Shown here in pieces: positions 45,651-54,827 of a stretch of 64,000 nucleotides of DNA. The position numbers were made by a program, and so were the translations under genes. A model generated the notes under the pieces. That model ran no database searches. It saw only the letters and a list, made by a program, of their open reading frames with translations, and was not told where the DNA came from. The DNA comes from an uncultured Granulosicoccus sp. (GTDB taxonomy: Bacteria > Pseudomonadota > Gammaproteobacteria > Granulosicoccales > Granulosicoccaceae). The stretch is taken from positions 140,088 through 204,087 of the forward strand of contig CANLNQ010000014.1 in NCBI GenBank assembly GCA_947492525.1, written 5' to 3'. The first letter of the stretch is position 1. Every line of letters begins with the position of its first letter.

Positions 45651-46316
45651 CTAAGCCATAGGCCAGACAGACTGCAACTTCTCACCAGCCAACAAGCGCT
45701 CCCGCGCCTGATGCTCATTGTCCCCCAGACTGTCAGCCGCATCAGCCACAGCCTTGACATGTTCCTTGGCGATAACAACCACACCATCGATATCACCGAA
45801 GATAATATCGCCAGGGTTGACGGTCACCTTGCCTAACGTAAGCGGCACCTGAGAATACTTCGGCTCTTTCTTCCCAGTGACCCCAACCGGGCTAGGGTGC
45901 GTACCAAACAAAGGATAGCCAAGGCTGCGCACCTGAGCCAAGTCACGCACAGTGCTGTTGACCACCGTAGCCTGCAGCCCTCGAACCTTGGCACCGGTAG
46001 ACATCAGCTCTCCACTGCAAGCGCCATCCGCACAGGACGCATCCACGACCATCACGCCGCCTTCAGGCGCGTTGTCGATAGCGTTGTGGTAAACATCCTG
46101 TGGCTCGCCCTTGCGATCACTGCATTCAAACAGCACGGTGACAGCGGGGCCGCAGATGACGGCGCCGGCTTCAAGATGCCCTTGTAGAGAGATGCCTTCC
46201 AGATAGCCCCACAGGCCAAGCGATTCCATGCTGTCGTGGATGTCCCCGGAGTACCACTTCTGCAGTCGCTTGATCGAGTCCCAGTCGGTGTCGGTGTAAT
46301 CGAATTTATTAGTCAT
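45651..46316 (-). CDS. RraA-like aldolase/demethylmenaquinone methyltransferase family protein
   Basis: RraA-like protein of 221 residues; the family includes HMG/CHA-type pyruvate aldolases and RNase E inhibitors. Readable: GAVICGPAVTVLFEC, GGVMVVDASCADGACSGELMSTGAKVRG, and the late GDIIFGDIDGVVVIAKEHV. The usual DGxVRD site reads NSTVRD here: Arg and Asp are kept but the preceding Asp-Gly is lost. As the last gene of a transporter operon with an SDR, it probably cleaves a hydroxy-keto acid. The ATG at 46316 overlaps the regulator by 8 bases. Confidence 0.85.
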   Translation of the reverse strand: MTNKFDYTDTDWDSIKRLQKWYSGDIHDSMESLGLWGYLEGISLQGHLEAGAVICGPAVTVLFECSDRKGEPQDVYHNAIDNAPEGGVMVVDASCADGACSGELMSTGAKVRGLQATVVNSTVRDLAQVRSLGYPLFGTHPSPVGVTGKKEPKYSQVPLTLGKVTVNPGDIIFGDIDGVVVIAKEHVKAVADAADSLGDNEHQARERLLAGEKLQSVWPMA

Positions 46317-47040
46317 CGGTGTTGCCAGTGGTGTCTGATTTCTGAAGGGCGGCCAGCAGGTAGCCGCTGCTATTGTCAATATGAGCTTTCATCGTGCGTC
46401 GGGAGACAAGCTTGTCGCGGCTGACGATGGCGTCGAATATCTCGGTATGTTCCCGGCAGGCCACGGTCAGGGTCTTCTTGGGTACCCGGCTGGATACCTT
46501 GATGACCTCCGTAATCAGGCCGTACAGATTGTTGTAGAGCAGATAGAGAATGTCATTACCGGTGGCCTTCACCAGCTCCCGGTGGAATTCGGCGTCCGCA
46601 GTCGTGAAGTCGGCGAAGCTCTTTTTCTTCGCGCAGTCGTTCATTCGGGCCAGTGCATCCTCGATGCCTTGCAGGTCTCGCTCTTCCAGTGTGCACAGGG
46701 TGCTGGCGGCTTCCACTTCAATCATGCGTCGCACGTCCATCAGCTGGAAGAACGCATCCGGATCGCTGGACAGGTGCTGCCGTACGGTAGTGGACAGGGC
46801 CCCCAGGAAATTCTCCACATCCGAGCGAACCACCAGGGTCCGCTCTCCGTGCCGGCGCTGCACCAGGCCCTTGATCTCGAGAATCTGTATGCCTTCTCTG
46901 ACCGAGCGCGTGCTGATACCGTACTCGCGGGCAATCTCGCCTTCAGCCGGCAGTCGGTCACCGATGTTGATTTCACCGGAGAGAATGCGCGACTCCAGAT
47001 CTTCCGCCAGAGTGATGTGCAGTTTGGGCCGTGTTTGCAT
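46309..47040 (-). CDS. FadR-type GntR regulator of the TTT operon
   Basis: Transcription factor of 243 residues: winged helix (about 10-75: LESRILSGEINIGDRLPAEGEIAREYGISTRSVRE in pieces) and FCD domain (about 90-230). The ATG at 47040 is used; a GTG at 47061 overlapping the SDR stop (GTGA) is the other possible start. It sits inside the operon it probably controls, between the SDR and the RraA-like gene. The palindrome at 50975 in front of tctC is a candidate site. Confidence 0.87.
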   Translation of the reverse strand: MQTRPKLHITLAEDLESRILSGEINIGDRLPAEGEIAREYGISTRSVREGIQILEIKGLVQRRHGERTLVVRSDVENFLGALSTTVRQHLSSDPDAFFQLMDVRRMIEVEAASTLCTLEERDLQGIEDALARMNDCAKKKSFADFTTADAEFHRELVKATGNDILYLLYNNLYGLITEVIKVSSRVPKKTLTVACREHTEIFDAIVSRDKLVSRRTMKAHIDNSSGYLLAALQKSDTTGNTDD

Positions 47041-47057
47041 GATTGTTTCGGGTTTTC

Positions 47058-47876
47058 TCACCAGGCGGTAAAGCCGCCATCGACGACGACATTGGAGCCT
47101 GTCATATAGGAGGAGGCATCCGACGCCAGGAACTGGACAACGCCATTGTATTCGTCCAGCTCGGCCTGTCTGGCCATGGGCACGCGTTCGAGGAAGGCAT
47201 CAATGAATTCCTTGTCGAAGCTGGCGGTCTTCACACCACCAAAGGAGATGAGGTTGGTGCGCACCTTCTTCGGTGCCCAGTAGGTGGCCAGATACCGAGT
47301 CAGGTTGATTAAAGCAGACTTTGAGGCCGCATACGACACCGCCTTGATGAACGGCACACCGTCGCGTTCTTCGCGGTAGGCATACAGTGCCTGGTTGGGT
47401 GATACCAGACCATAGATGGAGCCGATGTTGATGATGGAGCCTGCCTGCGCCTTGGCCATCTCGGTACCCACCACCTGGCTGGTCAGCATGACGCCGGTGA
47501 GGTTGGTGTCGATGATCTCGTCCCAGTACTTTTGCGGGTAGTCTTCGAACGGCGCATTCTGCTCGGCAGAGCCATCGGGTTTGGAATCGATACCGGCATT
47601 GTTGACCAGTATCTGTGGCGCACCCCAATCGGACATCAGCTGCGCGGTAGCCGCCTGCAGTTGTTCCTTGTCGGTGACGCTGGCTTCATACACCCGAATC
47701 CTGTCGCCCAGCCCGGGGAATTTCTCCTCTATCTGTTCCTGTGAGAAGGGGCGGCGGCTGTAGATGGCCACTCGGGCACCGGCCTCCGCCAGGGATTTGC
47801 TGAACTGTGTGCCCAGCTGACCCAGTCCACCGGTGACCACGGCTGTCTTGCCTTCTACACTGAATACATTACTCAT
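47058..47876 (-). CDS. SDR family oxidoreductase (gluconate 5-dehydrogenase-like)
   Basis: Short-chain dehydrogenase of 272 residues. NAD(P) site TGGLGQLGTQF (in place of TGxxxGxG), NNAG at about 90-93, catalytic Tyr/Lys in YAASKSALINL and the typical end ASSYMTGSNVVVDGGFTAW. Its ribosome site AGGAAGAG precedes the ATG. It likely oxidises a hydroxy-acid imported by TctABC, giving the keto-acid for the RraA-like enzyme. Confidence 0.9.
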   Translation of the reverse strand: MSNVFSVEGKTAVVTGGLGQLGTQFSKSLAEAGARVAIYSRRPFSQEQIEEKFPGLGDRIRVYEASVTDKEQLQAATAQLMSDWGAPQILVNNAGIDSKPDGSAEQNAPFEDYPQKYWDEIIDTNLTGVMLTSQVVGTEMAKAQAGSIINIGSIYGLVSPNQALYAYREERDGVPFIKAVSYAASKSALINLTRYLATYWAPKKVRTNLISFGGVKTASFDKEFIDAFLERVPMARQAELDEYNGVVQFLASDASSYMTGSNVVVDGGFTAW

Positions 47877-47900
47877 TGATTCTCTTCCTGTTGTCTCGAT

Positions 47901-49403
47901 TCAAATAGGGTTGGGTGAGGAGGTGGATAGGCGCAGCTTTCGCACGATGGGCACCAGCAGCAGAATGATCACGACCGTGCCAATGGAGGCGGCGATGGGT
48001 CGGTCGAAGAAACCGGTGAGCTTCCCGTCGGCAATCTGCATGGACATGATGAAATTTCTCTCCAGCACCGGGCCCAGCACAATGCCGAGGATAATCGGCG
48101 CAATGGGGAAGCCGTTCTCTTCCAGAATGTATCCAGCCAGGCCTGCGGCAAACATGATGCCGACACCGAACAGGGTGTTGTTGATGGCAAAGGAGCCGAG
48201 AATGCAGAAGATCAGCACCACCGGCACGATGTAGCAACGGCGGATGGACAAGACATGTCGTGCCCCCTTGATGGCGAGATAGCCAATGGGGAACAGCAGC
48301 AGATTGGCGATGAAGAAGGTGAAGATGATGGCCGTGGGCATGGCCGGGTTCTCGATGAATAGCCGAGGCCCGGGGTTCAGTCCCTTCATGTAGAGCACGC
48401 CAACAGCAATGGCCGTGATGGCGTCACCGGGTATGCCGAAGACCATGGCCGGTATCCAGGCACTGGAGAGGCCGGCATTGTTCGAAGAGCTGGCTTCCAC
48501 CAGACCTTCTTCATGCCCGGTGCCGAACTTCTTCGGTGTCTTTGAAAACCGGCGACTCATGCCATAGGCAATCCATGCGGCGATATCACCGCCGACACCC
48601 GGCAACGCGCCAATGGAGGTACCAAGGCCTGCGCCTCTGAGGTAGCTCCACTTGTACTTGCGTAGCAGGCCGCCCATGCCATGAAAGGGCCGAAAGGCCG
48701 AGGTCTCTGGTGCAGGCGGATAGGCGGCCGTGGATGAAAAGCCGCGGAGTATCTCGGCGAAGGCAAACATGCCGATCATCACCGGAATGAAGCTGATGCC
48801 GCCGTAGAGCTCCACCACGCCAAAAGTGAAGCGCGGCTGGCCGCTGGTAATGTCGAGGCCGACGGTGGAGACCAGAATGCCCAGCACCAGAGACACATAG
48901 CCTTTGACAGGGCCAGACGAGCTCACCAGGGCGGACGTCATCAAGCCGAGCATGGCCAGCCAGAAGAATTCGAAGCTGGAAAAGTTCAAGGCCACCTTGG
49001 CCAGCAGCGGCCCGGTAATCAGTAGGAAAATCGCGCCGAACATGCCGCCCAGTGCCGAGAACATGATGCTGATGTTCAGCGCCACTTCGGCCTTGCCTTT
49101 CAGGGTCAGGGCGTAGGATTCATCCACGTAGGCAGCGGAGGCGGGGGTGCCGGGAATACGCAGCAAGGTGCCCGGAATATCACCGGCGGTGATGGCCATG
49201 GCGGTGGTGGATACGATCAATGCAATGGCGGGCACCGGGGCGAGGAAGAAGGTCACGGGCACCAGCAAGGCGGTGGCCATGGTAGCGGTAAGGCCGGGAA
49301 TGGCACCGACCATGAAGCCGTAGACGGCGCCCGCGACAATCGCGGCGATGACAGGCCAGTCCAGAACGATGCTGGCGGCGGCAAGGTAGGTGTTCAGGTC
49401 CAT
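47901..49403 (-). CDS. Tripartite tricarboxylate transporter, large permease TctA
   Basis: TctA family permease, 500 residues with about 10-12 helices. The signature PGLTATMATALLVPVTF and GTLLRIPGTPASA, plus the repeated GALPGVGGDIAAWIAYG and FGIPGDAITAI, identify it. It works with TctB and the periplasmic TctC in Na+ or H+-driven carboxylate uptake. Confidence 0.95.
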   Translation of the reverse strand: MDLNTYLAAASIVLDWPVIAAIVAGAVYGFMVGAIPGLTATMATALLVPVTFFLAPVPAIALIVSTTAMAITAGDIPGTLLRIPGTPASAAYVDESYALTLKGKAEVALNISIMFSALGGMFGAIFLLITGPLLAKVALNFSSFEFFWLAMLGLMTSALVSSSGPVKGYVSLVLGILVSTVGLDITSGQPRFTFGVVELYGGISFIPVMIGMFAFAEILRGFSSTAAYPPAPETSAFRPFHGMGGLLRKYKWSYLRGAGLGTSIGALPGVGGDIAAWIAYGMSRRFSKTPKKFGTGHEEGLVEASSSNNAGLSSAWIPAMVFGIPGDAITAIAVGVLYMKGLNPGPRLFIENPAMPTAIIFTFFIANLLLFPIGYLAIKGARHVLSIRRCYIVPVVLIFCILGSFAINNTLFGVGIMFAAGLAGYILEENGFPIAPIILGIVLGPVLERNFIMSMQIADGKLTGFFDRPIAASIGTVVIILLLVPIVRKLRLSTSSPNPI

Positions 49404-49418
49404 GGGATCAGTGCGGGT

Positions 49419-49889
49419 TCACCAAGGAAGTGGTAATGAGCCCCTGGGCAGGGGCACGTAGAACACCTGGGTGAACAGGTAGTAGGCCGCACCGAGAGTG
49501 ACAGTGCTGATGATCAGGGTAGTCAGGAGCCTGCCGCCCATGATCAGCATCAGGCCCATCATGAACACAGCGCCGTATAGCAGGAAGCCGATGGCAGGCA
49601 TCAGGTAAAAGCCGGCCGCAACCCCTGCGAATGTCCACAGGGCGGCAATGCGCAGGCTGCCCTTGTTGGTCCAGGCACGCCAGTCAATCAAAGGCTGCTT
49701 GTACTGCGCTCGGTGCGCCTGCCAGAAGATGTGGGCACCGAGATACAGCAGGGCGACACCCCCCAGGGTAGGCAGCAGCCCCGGCCCATAGGTGGTGCCG
49801 GGGACGCTGGACAGCTCCCCGGCCTGCCAGATGATCAGCGCGGCAAACAGGCAGAGCAGAATGCCCTGCACGCGTTCGTTGATAACCAT
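49419..49889 (-). CDS. Tripartite tricarboxylate transporter, small permease TctB
   Basis: TctB family membrane protein, 156 residues with four hydrophobic segments (about 9-24, 42-58, 85-110, 118-145). The GPGLLPTLGG segment is typical. Ends 15 bases before tctA and starts 24 bases after tctC. Confidence 0.9.
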   Translation of the reverse strand: MVINERVQGILLCLFAALIIWQAGELSSVPGTTYGPGLLPTLGGVALLYLGAHIFWQAHRAQYKQPLIDWRAWTNKGSLRIAALWTFAGVAAGFYLMPAIGFLLYGAVFMMGLMLIMGGRLLTTLIISTVTLGAAYYLFTQVFYVPLPRGSLPLPW

Positions 49890-49913
49890 GGTCTTGTGTT
49901 GCTGGTCTGGCTA

Positions 49914-50900
49914 TCAGTTGGTTTCGGCAAGACCCACGGACTTCATGGCACTCACCAGGCCGTCGCGTGAGTTCATGACCGTCTCGGTAAAACCTGCAGA
50001 ATCCTGATAGGCAATGGAGAAGCCGCGTGACTGCATGAATTCGATGAACTTGGCGTCTTCGGTAATGGCCTTGAGCTCGGATTCCAGTTTCGCGCTGACC
50101 TCTTCTGGCAAGCCGGCGGGGCCAGCCATACCACGGAACGGCAGTGGTGACCAGTTGATGTCAAAGGTCTCGGTGGTGGTCGGCAGGTCCGGATAGGCCG
50201 CACTGCGCTCGTTGGATAACAGCGCGAGAGATTTTGCCTCACCGGCTTCCACCAGAGAGCGGGCTTCGGACGGGGAGGTGGAGACCACTTGGATGGCATC
50301 GGCGGCGAGTTGCTGCATGGCCGGTGCGGAGCCGTCAGAGGCTACCCAGGGGCTGGCTTCCGGGTCGATGTCCAGTGAGTTCAATAATCCTGCCCAGGCC
50401 AGGTGGGACAGTCCGCCTCGGTTGGCGCCCGATGCCTTGATGCTGCCGGGGTTCGCCTTGACGGCCTCTATCAGCTCTTCCACATTGTCGTAAGGTGCAT
50501 CGGCGCGCACGTTCACACCAATGGCATCGGCATTGAAGCGACCAATGAGGGTGAAGTTCTCGGGGGTGGCGCCGGGAATGCCCTGAGCGTCATACATGGT
50601 GGTTTCGATGGTGATGACGCCCAGCGTGTAGCCATCCGGCGCGGCATTGGCGATGGTGATATGCCCGACAAGGCCTCCGCCACCGGTTCGGTTGACGACG
50701 TTGAAGGGCTGGCCCAGACGTTCTTCCAGCTGCTGTGCAACGGCTCTGGCCGTGGCGTCGGTGCCGCCGCCGGCAGACCAGGGCACGATGATGGTGACGG
50801 GGCGTTCCGGCCAGTCCGCCATGGCCATGCTGCTATTGAGTCCGCCGCTCAGGGCGAGCACCAAGGATGCCGTGATGCCGGCAAGCTTTCGCAATTTCAT
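49914..50900 (-). CDS. Tripartite tricarboxylate transporter, periplasmic binding protein TctC
   Basis: TctC/Bug-type receptor, 328 residues with signal peptide (about 1-29, ending SSMAMA, mature DWPERPVTIIVPW). Family blocks WSAGGGTDATARAVAQQL, VVNRTGGGGLVGH and AAPDGYTLG are clear. The ATG at 50900 is set by AGGAGA about eight bases upstream; the longer frame to 50993 is rejected. The ligand is unknown. Confidence 0.93.
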   Translation of the reverse strand: MKLRKLAGITASLVLALSGGLNSSMAMADWPERPVTIIVPWSAGGGTDATARAVAQQLEERLGQPFNVVNRTGGGGLVGHITIANAAPDGYTLGVITIETTMYDAQGIPGATPENFTLIGRFNADAIGVNVRADAPYDNVEELIEAVKANPGSIKASGANRGGLSHLAWAGLLNSLDIDPEASPWVASDGSAPAMQQLAADAIQVVSTSPSEARSLVEAGEAKSLALLSNERSAAYPDLPTTTETFDINWSPLPFRGMAGPAGLPEEVSAKLESELKAITEDAKFIEFMQSRGFSIAYQDSAGFTETVMNSRDGLVSAMKSVGLAETN

Positions 50901-50964
50901 TGTCTGTCTCCTCGTTGCATCGGCCCGGGTGAATCGTGGTGATGGTGAGTGACCGTGCGCAATA

Positions 50965-50993
50965 ATGATGTTCTGACATATGACATAAGTCAA
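50965..50993 (-). promoter_or_regulatory. Promoter and candidate operator of the tctCBA operon
   Basis: On the minus strand, TTGACT (50993-50988) is followed after 17 bases by CATCAT (50970-50965). The quasi-palindrome GACATATGACATAAGTC (50975-50991; 14 of 17 positions symmetric) spans the -35 and spacer, a position suited to repression by the FadR-type regulator encoded in the operon. Confidence 0.5.
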
Positions 50994-51828
50994 GAGTAAA
51001 TGATGTCAGTGTGATCTACGACTGTTGATCGGTCACGTCAGAGGGGAGGGAGCTGACAGTCAGGGAGTCACTGCCAGGTAGAAGAGCGCGCTTGTAAGAA
51101 ACGGAGCCAGCGTGCCTTGCTGGGTTGGCAATTACTGCCTCTGGTCGTCCTGATTTGGTAGCGATGGACCGACGGACCCTTCTTCCAGGATGATTCAGAC
51201 GACACTTTTCAATTAATTTTTCTGTGATAGTCGAGTTCCGGTGCCGAGAATTCGTGCTCTTTTCGGAACGCAAAATTGGATAGCCGAAGCTCTGGGTCGT
51301 TCTATCTCGGCCTGAGTGGATCGGAGTCAGATGTTGGGTAGCGTGCACCAGGCTGATGCGAGCCGTCTTCTCTCTACCGGCATTGCCCGTACCCCTGTTG
51401 GATTTCCACGGTCTTTGCCCGTTCGAGTGATGTCCTGGCACCCGTCAACAACGAGTCGGATCAAGGCGCGCAGACAGCGTTTTCCGAGTTGGGAGCGGAC
51501 TTGTTGTTGATTCGCAATGGTGTCATTGCCGTTGCAACTCGCCGTGCCAACTTTTCAGCACCAGTCTGATCGGTTCAGTGCTTCATTCCGGTGCGCGGAT
51601 GAACCGTCTGGCGTCGAGCGTGGATGATCGATCTGAAACTGCAAGTGAATGCCTCAGAAAATGTGCAATAGCTGACCCCTTGGGTGTGATTTTTCGAGCG
51701 GTGGTCCGGCGAAATCCCCCCCTTTCAATTCTTTGAAAAAGCGTGTAGAACTGAATCATCACAAACAAACAATCACTACTGTTTGTAAGTGTGTAATCAC
51801 AGATTGATCAGGGGAGAGCGAATCCTTC
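50994..51828. other. Long intergenic region with possible gene relic
   Basis: About 830 bases between the divergent tctC and tetR promoters without a convincing gene. A stretch ending at 51569 reads, in one frame, protein-like residues (STVFARSSDVLAPVNNESD, ELGADLLLIRNGVIAVATRR), and another near 51262 in a different frame (FGTQNWIAEALGRSISA). They might be debris of one broken gene, but I cannot name the family. The minus-strand open frame 51016-51441 has no features of a real protein. Confidence 0.3.
51765..51786. promoter_or_regulatory. Candidate TetR operator
   Basis: ACAAACA (51765-51771) and TGTTTGT (51780-51786) are perfect 7-bp arms around 8 bases, 42 bases before the TetR start. A TTGAAA -35-like box lies at 51732-51737. 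The placement fits autorepression of the tetR-liv operon. Confidence 0.45.
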
Positions 51829-52488
51829 ATGTCCGATGAGAAGCAACAAGCGGCGGAAAAAGGCAGTGTTGGCAAGGGTGCTGGCAGGCGAACTCAGACT
51901 GAACGCTCGGCTGAAACCATCGACGCATTGCGGCGTGCAACCATCGCCTTGATGAGCGAGGTGGGTTTCGTGAACATGACCACCACGAGCATTGCGAAGC
52001 GTGCCGGGGTGTCGCGAGGTGCCATGCTGCATCACTTCAGTAGCAAGGTGGCCCTGGTGATGTATGCCACCGGGGAAATGTGGAACGGCGTGGTTGTCTC
52101 GACCGATGCGCTGCGAGCGCAATGTGATCCGGACAAGCCTGACCCCAGAATGTTTGTCGATGCACTGTGGGATGGTGCCATGGCTGAAACCCATGTATCA
52201 GTCACGGTTGACATGACGCTGGCAGCACGCGGCAATCCGGAACTCAAGGCTCATCTGGATGGCTGGGTAGGGCGGATGTTCAAAAGCTATAACGCAGCGG
52301 GTCGTCGTGCCTTTGGCAAGGCCGGCTTGACGAACCGGGAATGCGACGCCTTGATTGCCACCATTGCCTCAACCCTGCGTGGGCAACGGGTTGCGCAGAT
52401 GTTCTCACCCAAACCGGCAGCCTCTCGTGCCGTACGCACAATGCTGACACAACTGCTGACCGACAGGCTTGAGAGGGCAGCGACATGA
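51829..52488 (+). CDS. TetR family regulator (BetI-like)
   Basis: TetR-type repressor, 219 residues with the helix-turn-helix at about 32-75 (MTTTSIAKRAGVSRGAMLHHF) and a ligand-binding helical domain after it. Its C-terminal region is BetI-like in style. A purine-rich GGGGAGAG (51811-51818) precedes the ATG. The stop overlaps livG (ATGA), so it is co-transcribed with, and probably controls, the importer operon; the inverted repeat at 51765 is its likely site. Confidence 0.87.
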   Translation: MSDEKQQAAEKGSVGKGAGRRTQTERSAETIDALRRATIALMSEVGFVNMTTTSIAKRAGVSRGAMLHHFSSKVALVMYATGEMWNGVVVSTDALRAQCDPDKPDPRMFVDALWDGAMAETHVSVTVDMTLAARGNPELKAHLDGWVGRMFKSYNAAGRRAFGKAGLTNRECDALIATIASTLRGQRVAQMFSPKPAASRAVRTMLTQLLTDRLERAAT

Positions 52489-53258
52489 GCGTCATGCTGT
52501 CTGCAAGTGGATTGTTCCGACGTTTCGGCGGTGTTCAGGCCGTGAGCGATATGGGGCTGGAGGTCGAAACTGGCTCCATCACGGGGTTGATAGGGCCGAA
52601 CGGTGCGGGAAAATCCACCCTGTTCAACCTGCTGAGTGGCGTCATACGCCCGCAAGCCGGCAAGGTATTGTACAAGGGGCAGGATGTGACCCGCTTGGCC
52701 CCCTACAAGCGTGCCAGGTTAGGCATGATAAGAACATTCCAGTTGTCCAGAGAGTTCGGACGACTGACGGTACTGGAAAATCTGATGCTCTCCCCGCAAC
52801 AGCAATTGGGGGAGCAGCTGTTCCCATTGTTTGCAAAGTCTGAAGCGGTTGCACAGTCCGATGATGTGGTGTACGAGCGCGCCCTGGAGGTCATGTATAT
52901 TGCAGCACTGACACCGCTTCGTGACAAATACGCCGCAGATTTGTCTGGTGGCCAGAAGAAGCTGCTGGAGTTGGCTCGCACACTGATGATCGACTGTGAT
53001 CTGATCCTGCTGGACGAGCCGGGTGCAGGTGTCAATCCTGCATTGATGGGGACACTCATAGACATGATCCGGCGTTTGAATACCGACTACGGAAAGACGT
53101 TCCTGATCGTCGAGCATGACATGGATCTGATCGGCAAGCTCTGTGATCCCGTTGTCGTGATGACGGAAGGAAGTTATCTGTCATCAGGACCTTTTGATCA
53201 GATCAGGGAAGATCCACGAGTTATCGAGGCTTATCTGGGAGGCGTCTTTCTTGACTGA
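52485..53258 (+). CDS. Branched-chain-type ABC transporter ATP-binding protein (LivG)
   Basis: LivG-type ATPase, 257 residues: Walker A GPNGAGKST, signature LSGGQKKLLELART and Walker B LILLDEPGAGVNP, followed by the LivG C-terminal end EDPRVIEAYLGG. Part of the HAAT importer encoded to 56968. Confidence 0.92.
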   Translation: MSVMLSASGLFRRFGGVQAVSDMGLEVETGSITGLIGPNGAGKSTLFNLLSGVIRPQAGKVLYKGQDVTRLAPYKRARLGMIRTFQLSREFGRLTVLENLMLSPQQQLGEQLFPLFAKSEAVAQSDDVVYERALEVMYIAALTPLRDKYAADLSGGQKKLLELARTLMIDCDLILLDEPGAGVNPALMGTLIDMIRRLNTDYGKTFLIVEHDMDLIGKLCDPVVVMTEGSYLSSGPFDQIREDPRVIEAYLGGVFLD

Positions 53259-53967
53259 AGCAATCTTATCCGTGGCCGGCTTGCGCTCGGGCTATGGCCG
53301 CACAGTGATCTGTGATGACATCTCCCTGCAGGTGTCAGCAGGGCAGATCACCTGCATCATCGGTCCCAATGGTGCGGGAAAATCAACCTTGTTGAAAACC
53401 ATTGCCGGGGTGGTGTCGGCCATCGATGGCAGTATCCGCGTTGCGGGTGTCGAGATGGCAGGTCTGCCAGCTGCGCGAGTCGCCGGATCAGGCATGGCCT
53501 ATGTACCGCAGGAGGCCAACGTCTTTCGCGCGTTGACGACTCATGAGAATCTGGCCATGGGTGGCTGGCAGGATGAGGGGCGCACACAGGCAGCGCGCGA
53601 CAGGGTCTACGACATGTTCCCCGACCTGCAACCGCTGGCACGTGTTCCCGCTGGCAATCTGTCGGGCGGACAGCGTCAGATGGTGGCCTTTGGTATGGCC
53701 CTGATGCTGGAGCCACAGGTACTGCTGCTCGATGAACCTTCAGCCGGGCTGTCCCCCTTGATGGTTGGCGAGATGTTCGAAACAGTTCGCCGGGTCAATG
53801 CCGAAGGCGTCGCCATCCTCATGGTGGAGCAGAACGCGCTGCAAGGATTGAAAACGGCCCACGAAGGCATCGTGATGGCCGCGGGCCGTATAGCCATGCA
53901 GGGGGCTGCATCGGAACTGTTGAACTCGGCAGATGTTTCTGAACTCTACCTGGGGTCGCGCATATGA
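53251..53967 (+). CDS. Branched-chain-type ABC transporter ATP-binding protein (LivF)
   Basis: LivF-type ATPase, 238 residues: Walker A GPNGAGKST, YVPQEANVFRALT, signature LSGGQRQM and Walker B VLLLDEPSAGLSP. The start is a TTG at 53251, with GGGAGG at 53237-53242 eight bases upstream and the family N-terminus immediately after; upstream ATG at 53194 lies deep in livG and is rejected. It overlaps livG by 8 bases. Confidence 0.9.
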   Translation: MTEAILSVAGLRSGYGRTVICDDISLQVSAGQITCIIGPNGAGKSTLLKTIAGVVSAIDGSIRVAGVEMAGLPAARVAGSGMAYVPQEANVFRALTTHENLAMGGWQDEGRTQAARDRVYDMFPDLQPLARVPAGNLSGGQRQMVAFGMALMLEPQVLLLDEPSAGLSPLMVGEMFETVRRVNAEGVAILMVEQNALQGLKTAHEGIVMAAGRIAMQGAASELLNSADVSELYLGSRI

Positions 53968-54827
53968 ACCTGCAGATATTCGTCAATGCGCTGGTGAATG
54001 CCGCTCTGATAGCACCGCCGGCGATGGCGTTCTCCTTGCTGTTTGGTGTTCTGAAGTTTCCGAACTTTGCCATCGGTGGCTACATCACCCTGGGTGCATT
54101 TGCGGCCTATACCTTCAATGTTCCTCTGGGTTTGCCTTTGCCTCTGGCAACGCTTGGCGCCATGCTCTTCACCGGGTTTGTCGTCTGGTTGGCCCATGTC
54201 TGGGTGTTCAAACCCATGCAGGATCAGTCCGCGGTGACATTGCTGGTCGTGTCGATCGCACTGACGCTGATTCTGGAGAGTGTGGTACGTCTGTTCTTTT
54301 CTGCCGACGTACGTGGATTCGATATCCCGCTGGAGCGGCCCTGGAAGTTCTGGGGTGCACGGATCACCAGGGAACAGGTTGAGATCATTGCCTGTGCCGT
54401 GGTGCTGGCGACAGGCTTGCATGTGTTGCTCCGCCATACGCGTATAGGCCGAGCCATGCGGGCAGTTGCAGACAACCCGATGCTGGCGGCGATTCGCGGT
54501 GTGGATGCAGCGAAGATCACGGCGCTGACCACGGTCCTGTGTGGGGCAATTTTCGGGCTGACCGGTGTGTTTGCCGGGCTGGATCTGGTGATTGAACCTC
54601 TGGTGGGCTGGAACCTGACCATTCCGATTTTCGCAGCCGCGATTCTGGGTGGCATCGGATCTCCCTACGGGGCCATTCTGGGCGCCTTGTTGCTGGGACT
54701 GGCGGAGGAGCTGACCATTCTGGTCCTGCCATCTACCTACAAGATTGCCGTCGGTTTCGTGATCATAGCCATCTTTCTGCTGTTACGGCCACAGGGTCTG
54801 TTCGGCACAGCTGAGATAAAGAAATGA
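53964..54827 (+). CDS. Branched-chain-type ABC transporter permease (LivH)
   Basis: LivH-type inner-membrane permease, 287 residues with about eight helices. PAMAFSLLFGVLKFPNFAIG and MRAVADNPMLAAIRGVD are characteristic. Starts in ATGA overlap with livF and ends in ATGA overlap with livM. Confidence 0.92.
   Translation: MNLQIFVNALVNAALIAPPAMAFSLLFGVLKFPNFAIGGYITLGAFAAYTFNVPLGLPLPLATLGAMLFTGFVVWLAHVWVFKPMQDQSAVTLLVVSIALTLILESVVRLFFSADVRGFDIPLERPWKFWGARITREQVEIIACAVVLATGLHVLLRHTRIGRAMRAVADNPMLAAIRGVDAAKITALTTVLCGAIFGLTGVFAGLDLVIEPLVGWNLTIPIFAAAILGGIGSPYGAILGALLLGLAEELTILVLPSTYKIAVGFVIIAIFLLLRPQGLFGTAEIKK

Noticed and set aside
51016..51441. 141-residue minus-strand open frame
   Set aside because: Arg/Ser/His-rich, low-complexity composition, no ribosome site and no domain.
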